Part shown: positions 45,736-54,048 of the stretch, piece after piece
Layout of the letters: the number at the start of each line of letters is the position of its first letter
How positions within the stretch are numbered: position 1 is the stretch's first letter
Source: Streptomyces actuosus
GTDB lineage: Bacteria > Actinomycetota > Actinomycetes > Streptomycetales > Streptomycetaceae
Reading direction: 5' to 3'
DNA: 64,000 nucleotides
NCBI RefSeq assembly: GCF_016921115.1
Contig: NZ_JAFFZS010000030.1
Span: 40,745-104,744, forward strand
Made by a program: the position numbers and the translations under genes
The notes under the pieces: model-generated
Databases searched by the model: none
The model's input: only the letters and a program-made list of their open reading frames with translations
Told to the model about the DNA's origin: nothing

Positions 45736-46083
45736 ATGGCCGGCTCGCAGAAGCTCCAAGACGAAGCAGTCATCGCGCTCCAGAAGCAGATGGCCGAGAA
45801 GTACGAGAACACCCTCAAGCGGGTGCACCGCCTCCAGGGTGTCATCGACGGCCTCGAGGGCCAGTGGCACGGCATCGGTCGCGCCGAGTTCGACCGGAAG
45901 CAGATCGAGATCAACGAGTCGATCCAGAACATCGGCAACATCCTCGGCCAGGTCATCGACTCCATGACCAAGACCCGCAACATCAAGGACAGCAAGGAGG
46001 ACGAGGTCCGCGCTGCCGCTGCCCGCATCGACATCGCCGACGGCGCCTCCACGACTCCCCCGTCCGCGCTCAGCTCCTACTGA
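45736..46083 (+). CDS. WXG100-family ESX protein (EsxB/EsxA type)
   Basis: A 115-residue helical-hairpin protein with the WXG turn at W44-H45-G46 (GLEGQWHGIGRAEFD), a partner of the Esx heterodimer exported by type VII secretion. Helices ~10-42 and ~48-78 flank the turn. The C-terminal tail (DEVRAAAARIDIADGASTTP) has no YxxxD/E signal, which is instead on its neighbour. The ATG at 45736 has GGCAGGAGG eight bases upstream; an in-frame GTG 18 codons earlier has none. Cotranscribed with the second WXG100 gene 54 bp downstream. Confidence 0.92.
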   Translation: MAGSQKLQDEAVIALQKQMAEKYENTLKRVHRLQGVIDGLEGQWHGIGRAEFDRKQIEINESIQNIGNILGQVIDSMTKTRNIKDSKEDEVRAAAARIDIADGASTTPPSALSSY

Positions 46084-46137
46084 GCCGAGCGGTCGTCACC
46101 TCACCAGGCACACACCAGCGAGACAAGGTAGGCAGGC

Positions 46138-46437
46138 ATGAGCCGTAACGCCGACGGGCTGCAAGTAACGTACGACGGCCTGGACACGGCCGCGACCACG
46201 ATCGGCAACGAGGCCAAGGCCCTCGAGCAGGACCTCCAGGAACTGCGGCGCATGGTCGTCCAGAGCCAGGAGTACTGGGCGGGCGAGGCCCAGGGCACCT
46301 TCCACCAGAAGCTGCAGCGCTGGGACAAGGAAGCCAACGACATCCACCAGGCGCTGACCGGCATCGGACACGTGGTCCACCAGGCCGGCGGCGACTACAT
46401 GGAAGGCGACAAGAAGGCGGCCTCCTACTTCCAGTAG
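46138..46437 (+). CDS. WXG100-family ESX protein with YxxxD secretion signal
   Basis: A 99-residue protein with W47-A48-G49 (SQEYWAGEAQGTF) between two helices and a C-terminal Y87-M-E-G-D91, matching the YxxxD/E export signal of type VII substrates. HQKLQRWDKEANDIHQAL after the turn is the typical second-helix pattern. Together with the preceding WXG100 protein it should form the secreted heterodimer, which in Streptomyces is linked to sporulation. AAGGTAGGC lies just upstream of the ATG. A strong terminator follows. Confidence 0.94.
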   Translation: MSRNADGLQVTYDGLDTAATTIGNEAKALEQDLQELRRMVVQSQEYWAGEAQGTFHQKLQRWDKEANDIHQALTGIGHVVHQAGGDYMEGDKKAASYFQ

Positions 46438-46458
46438 GACTCGGCCGATACGACAGCA

Positions 46459-46493
46459 CCGGGGTGGGCGCGCACGGGAGGCGCCCACCCCGG
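46459..46493. terminator. Terminator after the WXG100 pair
   Basis: A perfect 13-bp stem (CCGGGGTGGGCGC / GCGCCCACCCCGG) with a 9-nt loop, 21 bp after the stop. It lies between convergent esx and eccC transcripts. The rest of the gap to 46723 shows no gene. Confidence 0.8.
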
Positions 46494-46723
46494 CGTCATG
46501 TCCGGGCCCCCTTGCCGGCTCCGGGGCCGGGGGAGGCCCTCCCGGCCCGTCCTGGGCCCGTTTCACGGCCTTCGGCGGGTCCCAAGGACCCGCGGCGGGC
46601 CGACGGGGCGGCTACGGCAGGCCCGGGGCACGCGCAGGCGTCCGGTACAGCCGCGAGGTCCGCGGTGAGGCGAGGCACCGGGGCCGCACGTGCCGCGGCG
46701 GGCGGCCCCGGACCGGTGGTGCG

Positions 46724-49700
46724 TCAGGCCTGAGGGTCGTCGGCCAGACCGACCTGCACCAGCGGCCGTCCCCGCTTGCGCGACACGAACACGCCCCGCC
46801 CCGCCGGCATCGCCCGCGGGCGCACCCCGCCCAGCAGATCGCCCTCGGCCGGGTCACCGGCCAGGACCACGCCCTGGGCGCCGAGTTCCTTGATGCGCTG
46901 CATGAAGTTCTCGTACCCGGCGCGCCCGGCGCCGGCCGTGGAGCGGGCGATGATGAAGCGGACGCCGACGTCGCGGGCGAACGGCAGCATCTCCGTCAGA
47001 CCCGCCAGCGGGTTGCCGCTGGAGGTGGAGACGAGGTCGTAGTCGTCGATCACGACGAACACCGTCGGCCCGCGCCACCAGCTGCGGTCGCGCAGTTGCT
47101 CCGGCGTGACGTCCGCGGTCGGTGTCCGCCGCTGCATCAGGTCGGCCAGCGCGTCCATGTGGTGCTGCATCTGGTTCGACATCGGGACGTACTCCGCCAG
47201 GTGCGAGGGCGGGGTCACGCCCAGCAGCGAGCGGCGGTTGTCGATGACGAACAGCTTGCAGTCGTTGCCGTCGTAGCGCTCGGCGAGCCCCTTGATGAGC
47301 ACCCGCAGCACATTCGACTTGCCGGACTCGCTCTCGCCGAAGACGAGGAAGAACGGGTCCTGCTCGAAGTCCACGAAGACCGGTTCGAGGTTGTCCTCGT
47401 CGATGGCGAACGAGACGCCGCGGTCCGCGAAGCGGTTGCCGGGTGGCAGCTGGGCCGCCGGGAACGAGCGGGGGAGCAGGCGGACCTCCGGCGCACCGGG
47501 CTGCTGCCAGTGCCGCGTGACCTCGGCTGCCAGGGCCTGCGTGGCCTCCGCCAGGTCGGTGTCCGAGGACAGGCCGTCGATGCGCGGGACCGCTGCCATG
47601 AAGTGCTGCTTCTGCGGGGTCTGGCCGCGGCCGGGCACGCCCGTGGGCACGTTGGCCGCGACCTTGCGGTCGAACTCCGAGTCCATCGGGTCGCCGAGCC
47701 GCAGCTCCAGGCGGTTCATCAGATGGTCCTTGAGGTTGGAGCGGACCTCCATGGAACGGGACGCCGTGAGGATCACGTGGATGCCGTAGCCGAGACCGCG
47801 CGCCGCGATGTCCACGACCAGCGGCTCCAGCGCCTCGTAGTCCGTGCGGAAGTTGCCCCAGCCGTCGATGATCAGGAAGACGTCGCCCCAGGGCTGGTCG
47901 GTCACCGAGATGTCGCCGCGCGCGCGCCGGGTGCGGAACTCGGCGATGGAGGAGATGCCCGCCGAGCGGAAGTACTCCTCGCGGCGGGTCAGCACGCCGT
48001 ACACCTCGGCCGTCGTCCGGCGCACCTTCTCCGGGTCCAGACGGGAGGCGACCCCGCCGACGTGCGGCAGACCGGCCACCGACGCCAGACCGCCGCCGCC
48101 GAAGTCCAGGGCGTACACCTGCACTTCGTGCGGCGTGTGGGTGAGCGCGAAGGACGCGACGATCGAGCGGAGCAGCGTCGACTTGCCGGACTGCGGGCCG
48201 CCGAGGATCTGCATGTGGCCGGCGGCGCCGCCGAAGTCCACCCACAGCGGGTCGCGACGCTGCTCGTACGGCTTGTCGACGATGCCGACGGGGACGACCA
48301 GCCGGCCCGCGCCCTCGTAGCCCGGCTGGGTCATGCCACGGCCGGGCACCGGCGCCAGGCCGGGCAGCAGCGCGTCCAGCGACGGGGGGCTGTCCAGCGG
48401 CGGCAGCCACACCTGGTGGGCCGCCGGCCCCTGCGCCTCCAGACGCCGCACGATCACGTCGAGGACCGTGTCCGCGAGCGCCTCGTCCTTCTCGTCGGGC
48501 TCCGGCTCCTGCCGCTGCTGCGGCATCGCCACGTACTGCACGGGCACCTCGGCCGCGGTGAACAGCACCGGCCTGCGGTCGACCGGCAGCGGCCCGCCGA
48601 GCGCGGCGGCCTGCTGGGAGCCGGAGCGGTACACACCGGAGACGTAGGCGGCCTTGAAGCGGACCATCTCGCCGGTGCCGAACTTCAGGAAGCCCGACCC
48701 CGGCACGTTCGGCAGCTCGTAGGCGTCCGGGACGCCGAGCGCGGCCCGCGACTCCGCCGCGGAGAACGTCCGCAGACCGATGCGGTACGACAGGTAGGTC
48801 TCCAGGCCGCGGAGGCGGCCCTCCTCCAGACGCTGCGACGCCAGCAGCAGGTGCACGCCCAGGGAGCGGCCGATACGGCCGATCTGCACGAACATCTCGA
48901 TGAAGTCCGGCTTGGCGGTCAGCAGTTCGCTGAACTCGTCGATGACGAGGACGAGGGACGGGATCGGCTGGAGCGGGGCGCCCGCCGCACGCGCCTTCTC
49001 GTAGTCGTGGATGTTGGCGTAGTTGCCCGCGTCGCGCAGCATCTCCTGGCGGCGGTTGAGTTCGCCCCGGATGGAGTCGCCCATGCGGTCGACCAGGGTC
49101 AGGTCGTCGGCGAGGTTGGTGATGACGGCCGCCACGTGCGGCATCTGGGACATGCCCGCGAACGTCGCACCGCCCTTGAAGTCGGCGAGGACGAAGTTCA
49201 GCGTCTCCGAGGAGTGCGTCACCGCCAGGCCGAGCACCAGCGTGCGCAGCAGCTCCGACTTGCCGGAACCGGTCGCGCCGACGCACAGGCCGTGCGGGCC
49301 CATGCCCTCCTGCGCGGCCTCCTTCAGGTCCAGCATCACCGGCCGGCCGTCCTCGCCGAGACCGATCGGCACACGCAGGCGCTCCGCCTGCGACCGCGGG
49401 CGCCAGGTCCGCTTCGGGTCGACGGAGGCCGCGTCACCGAGGTTCAGCAGGTCGGTGAACTCCAGGTTCGCCAGGAGCGGTTCGTCGTCGTCGCCACCCG
49501 TTCCCACGCGCAGCGGCGCGAGTTGCCGCGCGAGTGCCTCGGCGGCCTCGTACGACAGCACGTCCGGAGTGCCCTCGTAGACCATGCCGTGCGCCGACTC
49601 CAGCCGCAGCTCCCCGGGGCGTACGACCACCGAGAGGTCGCCGTGGCCCGCGGCGAGGTCGCCGGGCGCGACCTCGACGACGGTGACGCCCTGCAGACCC

Positions 49701-50698
49701 TCGGGGCCGGCCAGCATCGCCGCCGGCGGCAGGGACACACCGTCGAGGACGACCACCAGGTGCGGCTGATCGGGAACGGGCGGCGCGGCCGGATGGAAGC
49801 GCGGGCGGCCCTGCAGACGGGCGGCGAGCCGCTCCTCCAGCTCCATCGGGTCGGTGGAGATCAGGCGCATGCTGCCGGCGCCGTCCGCGAGCCCCGATGT
49901 CTGCACGTGCGGCAGCCACTTGGCCCACTCCCACTCGGGTGCGGACTCCCGGCCGGTGGCGACGGCGACGACCAGGTCCTCGGGGGAGTGCAGGGAGACC
50001 AGGGAGGCGGTCAGGGCGCGGGCCGTGCCGCGCACGGTCTGCGGGTCGCCGCTGATCGTCACGTGGTAGAAGGCGCGCAGCGACACCGCCATCGGCAGGT
50101 CGTCGAGGGTGCTGTGGGTGGCCAGGAAACGCTGCATGGCGCCCGCGGTCAGCGGCTCCAGCTCGTCGACCGGCGCTGTCTGCGGCGGGACCAGCGCGGT
50201 GGCCAGGGCCTGCGGGCCCAGTCCCACCCGCACCTGCCCGAAGTCCTCGTCGGCGGTGCGCCGTTCCCACACCCGGCTGCCCTCGGCGACCAGCGCCCAC
50301 AGTTGCTCCGGTGAAGGATGCAGGTAGTACTGGGCGTCGCGCTGCGCCCCGGCGGTCTCCACCGCTCCGCGCCGGGTCTGCGACAGGTACCGCAGGTAGT
50401 CGCGGCGCAGATCGGCCATCTGCCCCTGGCTGCCCCGGCGGTAGCGCACCAGCATGGAGATGCCCATCGCGATCGTGGACGCCACCATCACCATGCCCAT
50501 GATCTTCATGAACGGCTGGGCCTGCGGATTGAAGAAGAACACCACGGAGCCGCCCATTCCGAGCATGGGCAGGAGCTGCATCAGAGCGCCCTCCTGCTGC
50601 CCGCGCGGAAGTTCCGGCGGCGGCTGGAGCACGACCTCGTCCGTGGGCACTTCCTTCGGCAGTGCCCGTGGCGGGCGCTTGACGACGATGTGGCTCAC
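46724..50698 (-). CDS. eccC: Type VII secretion ATPase EccC (FtsK/SpoIIIE family)
   Basis: Motor of the ESX system, 1324 residues, encoded as one polypeptide. Two transmembrane helices lie at ~40-85 (LLPMLGMGGSVVFFF and IMGMVMVASTIAMGISMLV). Three FtsK-type ATPase domains follow, with Walker A motifs GATGSGKS (K480), GGPQSGKS (K839) and GESESGKS (K1127). Domain 1 has VLVIDEFSEL; domain 2 has VFLIIDGWG; domain 3 has FVVIDDYDL. All three P-loops are intact, and substrates carrying WXG/YxxxD signals bind the last domain in known systems. The start is GTG 50698 (SHIVVKRPPRALP), the conserved beginning of EccC. Divergent from eccD. Confidence 0.96.
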   Translation of the reverse strand: MSHIVVKRPPRALPKEVPTDEVVLQPPPELPRGQQEGALMQLLPMLGMGGSVVFFFNPQAQPFMKIMGMVMVASTIAMGISMLVRYRRGSQGQMADLRRDYLRYLSQTRRGAVETAGAQRDAQYYLHPSPEQLWALVAEGSRVWERRTADEDFGQVRVGLGPQALATALVPPQTAPVDELEPLTAGAMQRFLATHSTLDDLPMAVSLRAFYHVTISGDPQTVRGTARALTASLVSLHSPEDLVVAVATGRESAPEWEWAKWLPHVQTSGLADGAGSMRLISTDPMELEERLAARLQGRPRFHPAAPPVPDQPHLVVVLDGVSLPPAAMLAGPEGLQGVTVVEVAPGDLAAGHGDLSVVVRPGELRLESAHGMVYEGTPDVLSYEAAEALARQLAPLRVGTGGDDDEPLLANLEFTDLLNLGDAASVDPKRTWRPRSQAERLRVPIGLGEDGRPVMLDLKEAAQEGMGPHGLCVGATGSGKSELLRTLVLGLAVTHSSETLNFVLADFKGGATFAGMSQMPHVAAVITNLADDLTLVDRMGDSIRGELNRRQEMLRDAGNYANIHDYEKARAAGAPLQPIPSLVLVIDEFSELLTAKPDFIEMFVQIGRIGRSLGVHLLLASQRLEEGRLRGLETYLSYRIGLRTFSAAESRAALGVPDAYELPNVPGSGFLKFGTGEMVRFKAAYVSGVYRSGSQQAAALGGPLPVDRRPVLFTAAEVPVQYVAMPQQRQEPEPDEKDEALADTVLDVIVRRLEAQGPAAHQVWLPPLDSPPSLDALLPGLAPVPGRGMTQPGYEGAGRLVVPVGIVDKPYEQRRDPLWVDFGGAAGHMQILGGPQSGKSTLLRSIVASFALTHTPHEVQVYALDFGGGGLASVAGLPHVGGVASRLDPEKVRRTTAEVYGVLTRREEYFRSAGISSIAEFRTRRARGDISVTDQPWGDVFLIIDGWGNFRTDYEALEPLVVDIAARGLGYGIHVILTASRSMEVRSNLKDHLMNRLELRLGDPMDSEFDRKVAANVPTGVPGRGQTPQKQHFMAAVPRIDGLSSDTDLAEATQALAAEVTRHWQQPGAPEVRLLPRSFPAAQLPPGNRFADRGVSFAIDEDNLEPVFVDFEQDPFFLVFGESESGKSNVLRVLIKGLAERYDGNDCKLFVIDNRRSLLGVTPPSHLAEYVPMSNQMQHHMDALADLMQRRTPTADVTPEQLRDRSWWRGPTVFVVIDDYDLVSTSSGNPLAGLTEMLPFARDVGVRFIIARSTAGAGRAGYENFMQRIKELGAQGVVLAGDPAEGDLLGGVRPRAMPAGRGVFVSRKRGRPLVQVGLADDPQA

Positions 50699-51026
50699 TA
50701 CGCACCAATTCCCTTGCCGGACCGAGATTTTTCGTCCACCGCCCCGTGTCAGGCGGACGTCGATCGCGAAGCGCGATCCTACTGACAACCGTCGACACCG
50801 ACGGGCGGTAGGGTGCCCGTGAGACGTGTGAACAGTTGCGAACCGCCCCTGGAAAAAGGGGCAATCCGCAACGGTTCGAATCAAGTGCCGTCCCGTGAGC
50901 CCCGGGCGCAGCCGCAGGGCCGACCGGTGGCGGGAGCGGCGCGGCACGACCTACACAGGATCTTTACCGGTGGAGCGGGTGCGGCGGTTCCGCGCAGCGC
51001 CCACCACCGACGAGGGGGAACACCAG
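50699..51026. promoter_or_regulatory. Divergent eccC/eccD control region
   Basis: A 328-bp region. On the minus strand TAGGAT (50781-50776) is a consensus-like -10 for eccC, with a GATCGCG/CGCGATC hairpin (50762-50778) near the transcript start. On the plus strand the eccD side carries the stem-loop at 50830-50877. -35 boxes are not clear for either gene. Confidence 0.45.
50830..50877 (+). promoter_or_regulatory. Three-part stem-loop upstream of eccD
   Basis: Nested inverted repeats GAAC/GTTC, GTTGCG/CGCAAC and GCCCCT/AGGGGC form a 48-bp symmetrical element with a GGAAAA loop. It could be an operator or a leader RNA hairpin. It lies 150 bp before the eccD start. Confidence 0.5.
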
Positions 51027-52541
51027 GTGAGCATGACGGCCTCCGCGCCGGCCGGCGCGACCCGCGGACCGGGCACCGGCGCCCCTTCCGGGGCGGGCAC
51101 GGGCTTCGGCTTCTGCCGGGTCACCATCGTGGCGCCCGACAGCCGCATCGACGTGGCGCTGCCCGACGACGTCCCGGTCGCCGACCTGTACCCGGAGATC
51201 CTGAGGCTCTCCCGGCAGAGCCCCGACGAGGGCGCGCCCGTCGGCTACCACCTGGTCCGCCGCGACGGCACCGTCCTCGACGGCGCCCGCTCCTTCACCG
51301 CCCAGCGCATCCTCGACGGCGAACTGCTCACGCTGCGCCCGTTCGCCGAGTCGCTGCCGCCCGCGGTCCTGGACGACGTCTCGGAGGCGGTCGCCTCCGC
51401 CGTCACCCGCGACCGCACCCTGTGGAACGGCGACCTGACCCGCGCCGCCGGGCTCGTCGCCGGCGGCATCCTGCCGGCGCTGCTGGCGTTCGTGGCCTGG
51501 AGCTCGCAGATCCGCCACGACATGCACAGCCTCCAGGGCATCCTGGCCGGCGTCACCGGCCTCCTGCTGGTCCTCATCGCCGGCGTACGGGCACGTGTCT
51601 ACGACGACCGCGGCTCCGCGGTCGCCCTCGGCCTCGGCGCCCTGCCGAACGTCGCCGTCGCCGGCTCGGGGCTGCTGCCGCTCGCCGCAGGCCAGGGCAT
51701 CGGACGGCTCCAGTTCCTGCTCGCCTGCACGGCGGTCCTGATCGCCTCCGTGGTCCTCACCCTGGTCTCGCCCGGCGGCGACGGCCCCTTCGTGGCGTTC
51801 GTCCTCGCCTCCGCGATCGGCCTGGTCACCACCTTCGTCGCGATCCTGACCGACCTGAGGCCCATCGAGACGGCCGCGATCTGCGCGCCCCTGTCCGTCG
51901 TCGCGCTGGCGTTCCTGCCGGGTCTGTCCATGCGGTTCGCCCGGCTGCCCATCGGCTTCGAGCCGCCCAGCCCCGCGCGCGGCGGCTACGGCACCGCGGA
52001 GTCCGGCGACCAGGGCCCCATCGACGCCGAGCGCATCGCCGCCCAGGCCCGCCGCGGCCACGAACTCCTCATCGGCCTGGTCGGCGGCTGCGCGCTGGTC
52101 GCCGTGGGCGCCTCCATCGTGCTCGGCTTCTCCAGCAACCTCTGGGCCCAGTTGCTCGCCCTCGCCACGGGCGTGGGCATGCTGATGCGCGCCCACCTGT
52201 TCCGCTACACCGCGCAGGTCGCCGCCACCCTGGCCGCAGGCCTCTCCGCCGTCGTCTTCCTCGGCCTCGGGCTCGCCCTGAACCCGCCGCGGGACTACCT
52301 CGTCGACGCGTTCCAGGGCGACACCACCGCCCTCGACATCCGCAGCGTCTGGCTCGTCGCGGCCGTCGCCGCCGCGACCGCGCTGGTCACCGCGATCGCC
52401 CTGATCACCCCCGAGCGCGGCGTCACCCCTTTCTGGGGACGCTTCCTGGAGATCGCCGAGAGCTTCGTCCTGCTGACGCTGATCCCGCTGGCCCTCGCCG
52501 TCTTCGATGTCTATGCGCGGGCGCGCGCGATGACGAGCTAG
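51027..52541 (+). CDS. eccD: Type VII secretion integral membrane protein EccD
   Basis: Forms the main membrane conduit vestibule of the ESX complex. The 504-residue protein has an N-terminal ubiquitin-like domain (~25-120: RVTIVAPDSRIDVALPDDVPVADLYPEIL) and then about eleven hydrophobic helices (e.g. GLVAGGILPALLAFVAW, GILAGVTGLLLVLIAG, FVLLTLIPLALAVFDVY at the end). I chose GTG 51027, with GAGGGGG eight bases upstream; ATG two codons later is possible. Its stop TAG is the first base pair of a 163-bp palindromic element. Confidence 0.93.
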   Translation: MSMTASAPAGATRGPGTGAPSGAGTGFGFCRVTIVAPDSRIDVALPDDVPVADLYPEILRLSRQSPDEGAPVGYHLVRRDGTVLDGARSFTAQRILDGELLTLRPFAESLPPAVLDDVSEAVASAVTRDRTLWNGDLTRAAGLVAGGILPALLAFVAWSSQIRHDMHSLQGILAGVTGLLLVLIAGVRARVYDDRGSAVALGLGALPNVAVAGSGLLPLAAGQGIGRLQFLLACTAVLIASVVLTLVSPGGDGPFVAFVLASAIGLVTTFVAILTDLRPIETAAICAPLSVVALAFLPGLSMRFARLPIGFEPPSPARGGYGTAESGDQGPIDAERIAAQARRGHELLIGLVGGCALVAVGASIVLGFSSNLWAQLLALATGVGMLMRAHLFRYTAQVAATLAAGLSAVVFLGLGLALNPPRDYLVDAFQGDTTALDIRSVWLVAAVAAATALVTAIALITPERGVTPFWGRFLEIAESFVLLTLIPLALAVFDVYARARAMTS

Positions 52542-52703
52542 TGCCGCGGCAGGCAACGTTCGCCCCGTCGCGACGCCCGGCACGCACTCTCGCTGCACCG
52601 GACGAAAGCCCGAGTACATCCAGTACGAGGGCTTCCGGCCGGCACACCGGGAGCACGCACCGGACGCCGCTCCTCGACGGGCGAACGTTGCCTGCCGCGG
52701 CAC
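52541..52703. repeat. 163-bp palindromic element with 25-bp perfect terminal inverted repeats
   Basis: Arms 52541-52565 and 52679-52703 (starting GTGCCGCGGCAGGCAACGTT) are exact inverted copies. The interior is also an imperfect palindrome: CGAAAGCCCGAGTAC faces GTACGAGGGCTTCC around a short centre near 52620. The whole element could fold as one long hairpin. It begins within the eccD stop codon. The structure suggests a MITE-like or palindromic repeat. I believe similar sequences recur in other Streptomyces genomes, but this is from memory. No transposase is present. Confidence 0.75.
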
Positions 52704-52753
52704 CAGCGCCGAGCCCACCGGCGCTGCGACCGGCCGCCGTGGCCGCGGGTACA

Positions 52754-52787
52754 GGAAGGGGCGGTACGCGCGCGTACCGCCCCTTCC
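52754..52787. terminator. 34-bp palindrome, bidirectional terminator
   Basis: A perfect palindrome with arms GGAAGGGGCGGTACGC and its complement. It lies between the convergent eccD and DUF397 genes. Apart from this and the palindromic element, the 52542-52857 gap holds nothing recognisable. Confidence 0.8.
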
Positions 52788-52857
52788 CCGTCCTCCGTCC
52801 GCCCGCTCCCGCGCCCGATGGGCTCGACGGGGCCCCGGCCCGGCGCGGCCCCTGGGA

Positions 52858-53151
52858 TCACCGCGGGGCGGGCCCCTCGCCGCCGGGTGGCGACTCGAGA
52901 TCGAACTCGCCGTCCCGGGCCCCCAGCACGAAGGCCCGCCACTCCGCCTCGGTGTACCGCAGCACCGTGCCGGGATCCAGGGAGGAGCGCATGGCGACGG
53001 CGCCACCGGGCAGGTGGGCGATCTCGACCCGCTCCTCGTGCCCCTCGGTCCCGGGCGCGCTCTCCCACTCCGCACCGGAGATGTCGAGTGCGTACAGTTC
53101 GTCCCGCTCCCGTGTCTTGCGCGCCTCGATCTCCTCAGCCGTCTCCGCCAT
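52858..53151 (-). CDS. DUF397 domain protein
   Basis: A 97-residue protein with the DUF397 pattern: LDISGAEWESAPG, VEIAHLPGGAVAMRSSLDPG and VLRYTEAEWRAFVLGARDGEFDL. In Streptomyces such proteins are abundant and usually lie beside an XRE-family regulator, in WhiJ-like pairs; no such regulator is adjacent here. The N-terminal ~25 residues (AETAEEIEARKTRERDELYAL) are a charged helix preceding the domain. The ATG at 53151 fits the family length; a longer in-frame start upstream overlaps non-coding sequence. It probably acts in a regulatory switch, but this is only by family analogy. Confidence 0.85.
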   Translation of the reverse strand: MAETAEEIEARKTRERDELYALDISGAEWESAPGTEGHEERVEIAHLPGGAVAMRSSLDPGTVLRYTEAEWRAFVLGARDGEFDLESPPGGEGPAPR

Positions 53152-53419
53152 GCCCCAGCGACCCCTTCCGGACGTACGAACGGTGCTGGTCCTCACCCTA
53201 GTGGCCGCCCCCGTCCGGCCGGGCGGTTCACCGGACCGGGGCAACGACCCCGGCCCCGGCCTGGTACCCTCAGTGACGGCCGTTCGTGTACGCGCCCCCG
53301 GAAGCCCTCCAGGGCCCTGGTGGCCGCGCCCAGCGGATCCCGCCTCCGAGTAACGGAAGCTCCCCCGAGATGCAGACCGGGGGCACTCGGTGGCCGCTCA
53401 CAGACTATGAGGAGTACGC

Positions 53420-53707
53420 GTGTCGCTCGACGCCGCCACGAAGAAGCAGATCATCTCCGAGTTCGGTACCAAGGAGGGTGACACCGGCTCCCCCGAGGTC
53501 CAGGTCGCCCTTCTGTCCCGCCGGATCTCCGACCTGACGGAGCACCTCAAGACCCACAAGCACGACCACCACTCCCGCCGCGGTCTGCTGATCCTGGTCG
53601 GCCAGCGCCGCCGCCTGCTGCAGTACCTCGCCAAGAAGGACATCCAGCGCTTCCGCGCGCTGGTCGAGCGCCTCGGCATCCGCCGCGGTGCGGCGGGCGC
53701 CAAGTAG
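53420..53707 (+). CDS. rpsO: Ribosomal protein S15
   Basis: A 95-residue 30S protein binding 16S rRNA. Signature residues are intact: KKQIISEFGTKEGDTGSPEVQ, LTEHLKTHKHDHHSRRGLL and LVGQRRRLLQYLAKKD. The start is GTG 53420, with GGAGTACGC just before it. rpsO-pnp is a classical operon with intercistronic RNA processing. The upstream region holds the promoter; a terminator-like hairpin follows the gene. Confidence 0.97.
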   Translation: MSLDAATKKQIISEFGTKEGDTGSPEVQVALLSRRISDLTEHLKTHKHDHHSRRGLLILVGQRRRLLQYLAKKDIQRFRALVERLGIRRGAAGAK

Positions 53708-54048
53708 CACGCCGTGAAGGGAGCGGTTCCCGGGAGGATCGGGAGCCGCTCCCTTTGCCGTACGTGCGGGGACATGCGGAGTGTCACTCACGCTTTGTAG
53801 TGTGGTAGCACAACGCCATACGCACGACATCGAACGAACGACGCGACCGCGCGAGACGACCGCGCGGCGCACGACAAGGAGAAGCGCACGTCGCCGCCGC
53901 CGGTCCTCGGTAGTGGCCCCCGGGGGAAGCGAGCCCCGGGTGCTTCGATCGAAGACCGGCACGCACCAGAAGCGACGCTTCTCCGCCACCGTCCCCCGCC
54001 ACACGGGCGAGGAGGGACGAAAGACGACAAGCAACGGAGAAAACGCTA
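53708..54048 (+). promoter_or_regulatory. rpsO-pnp intercistronic region with hairpins
   Basis: 341 bp between rpsO and pnp. After the hairpin at 53717-53755 there is a lower-G+C stretch (CTTTGTAGTGTGGTAGC, near 53790-53806) that is a plausible pnp promoter. Then comes a folded region: CCGGTC (53900-53905) pairs with GACCGG (53954-53959) around a CCCGGGG/CCCCGGG stem, with the CTTCGATCGAAG palindrome (53943-53954) nearby. In Streptomyces this region is known to contain promoters and an RNase III target; exact sites cannot be read here. Confidence 0.55.
53717..53755 (+). terminator. Hairpin after rpsO
   Basis: A 16-bp stem AAGGGAGCGGTTCCCG (one G-U pair) with a 7-nt loop and a CCCTTTG end, 10 bp past the rpsO stop. 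Probably a partial terminator, letting some transcription reach pnp. Confidence 0.7.
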
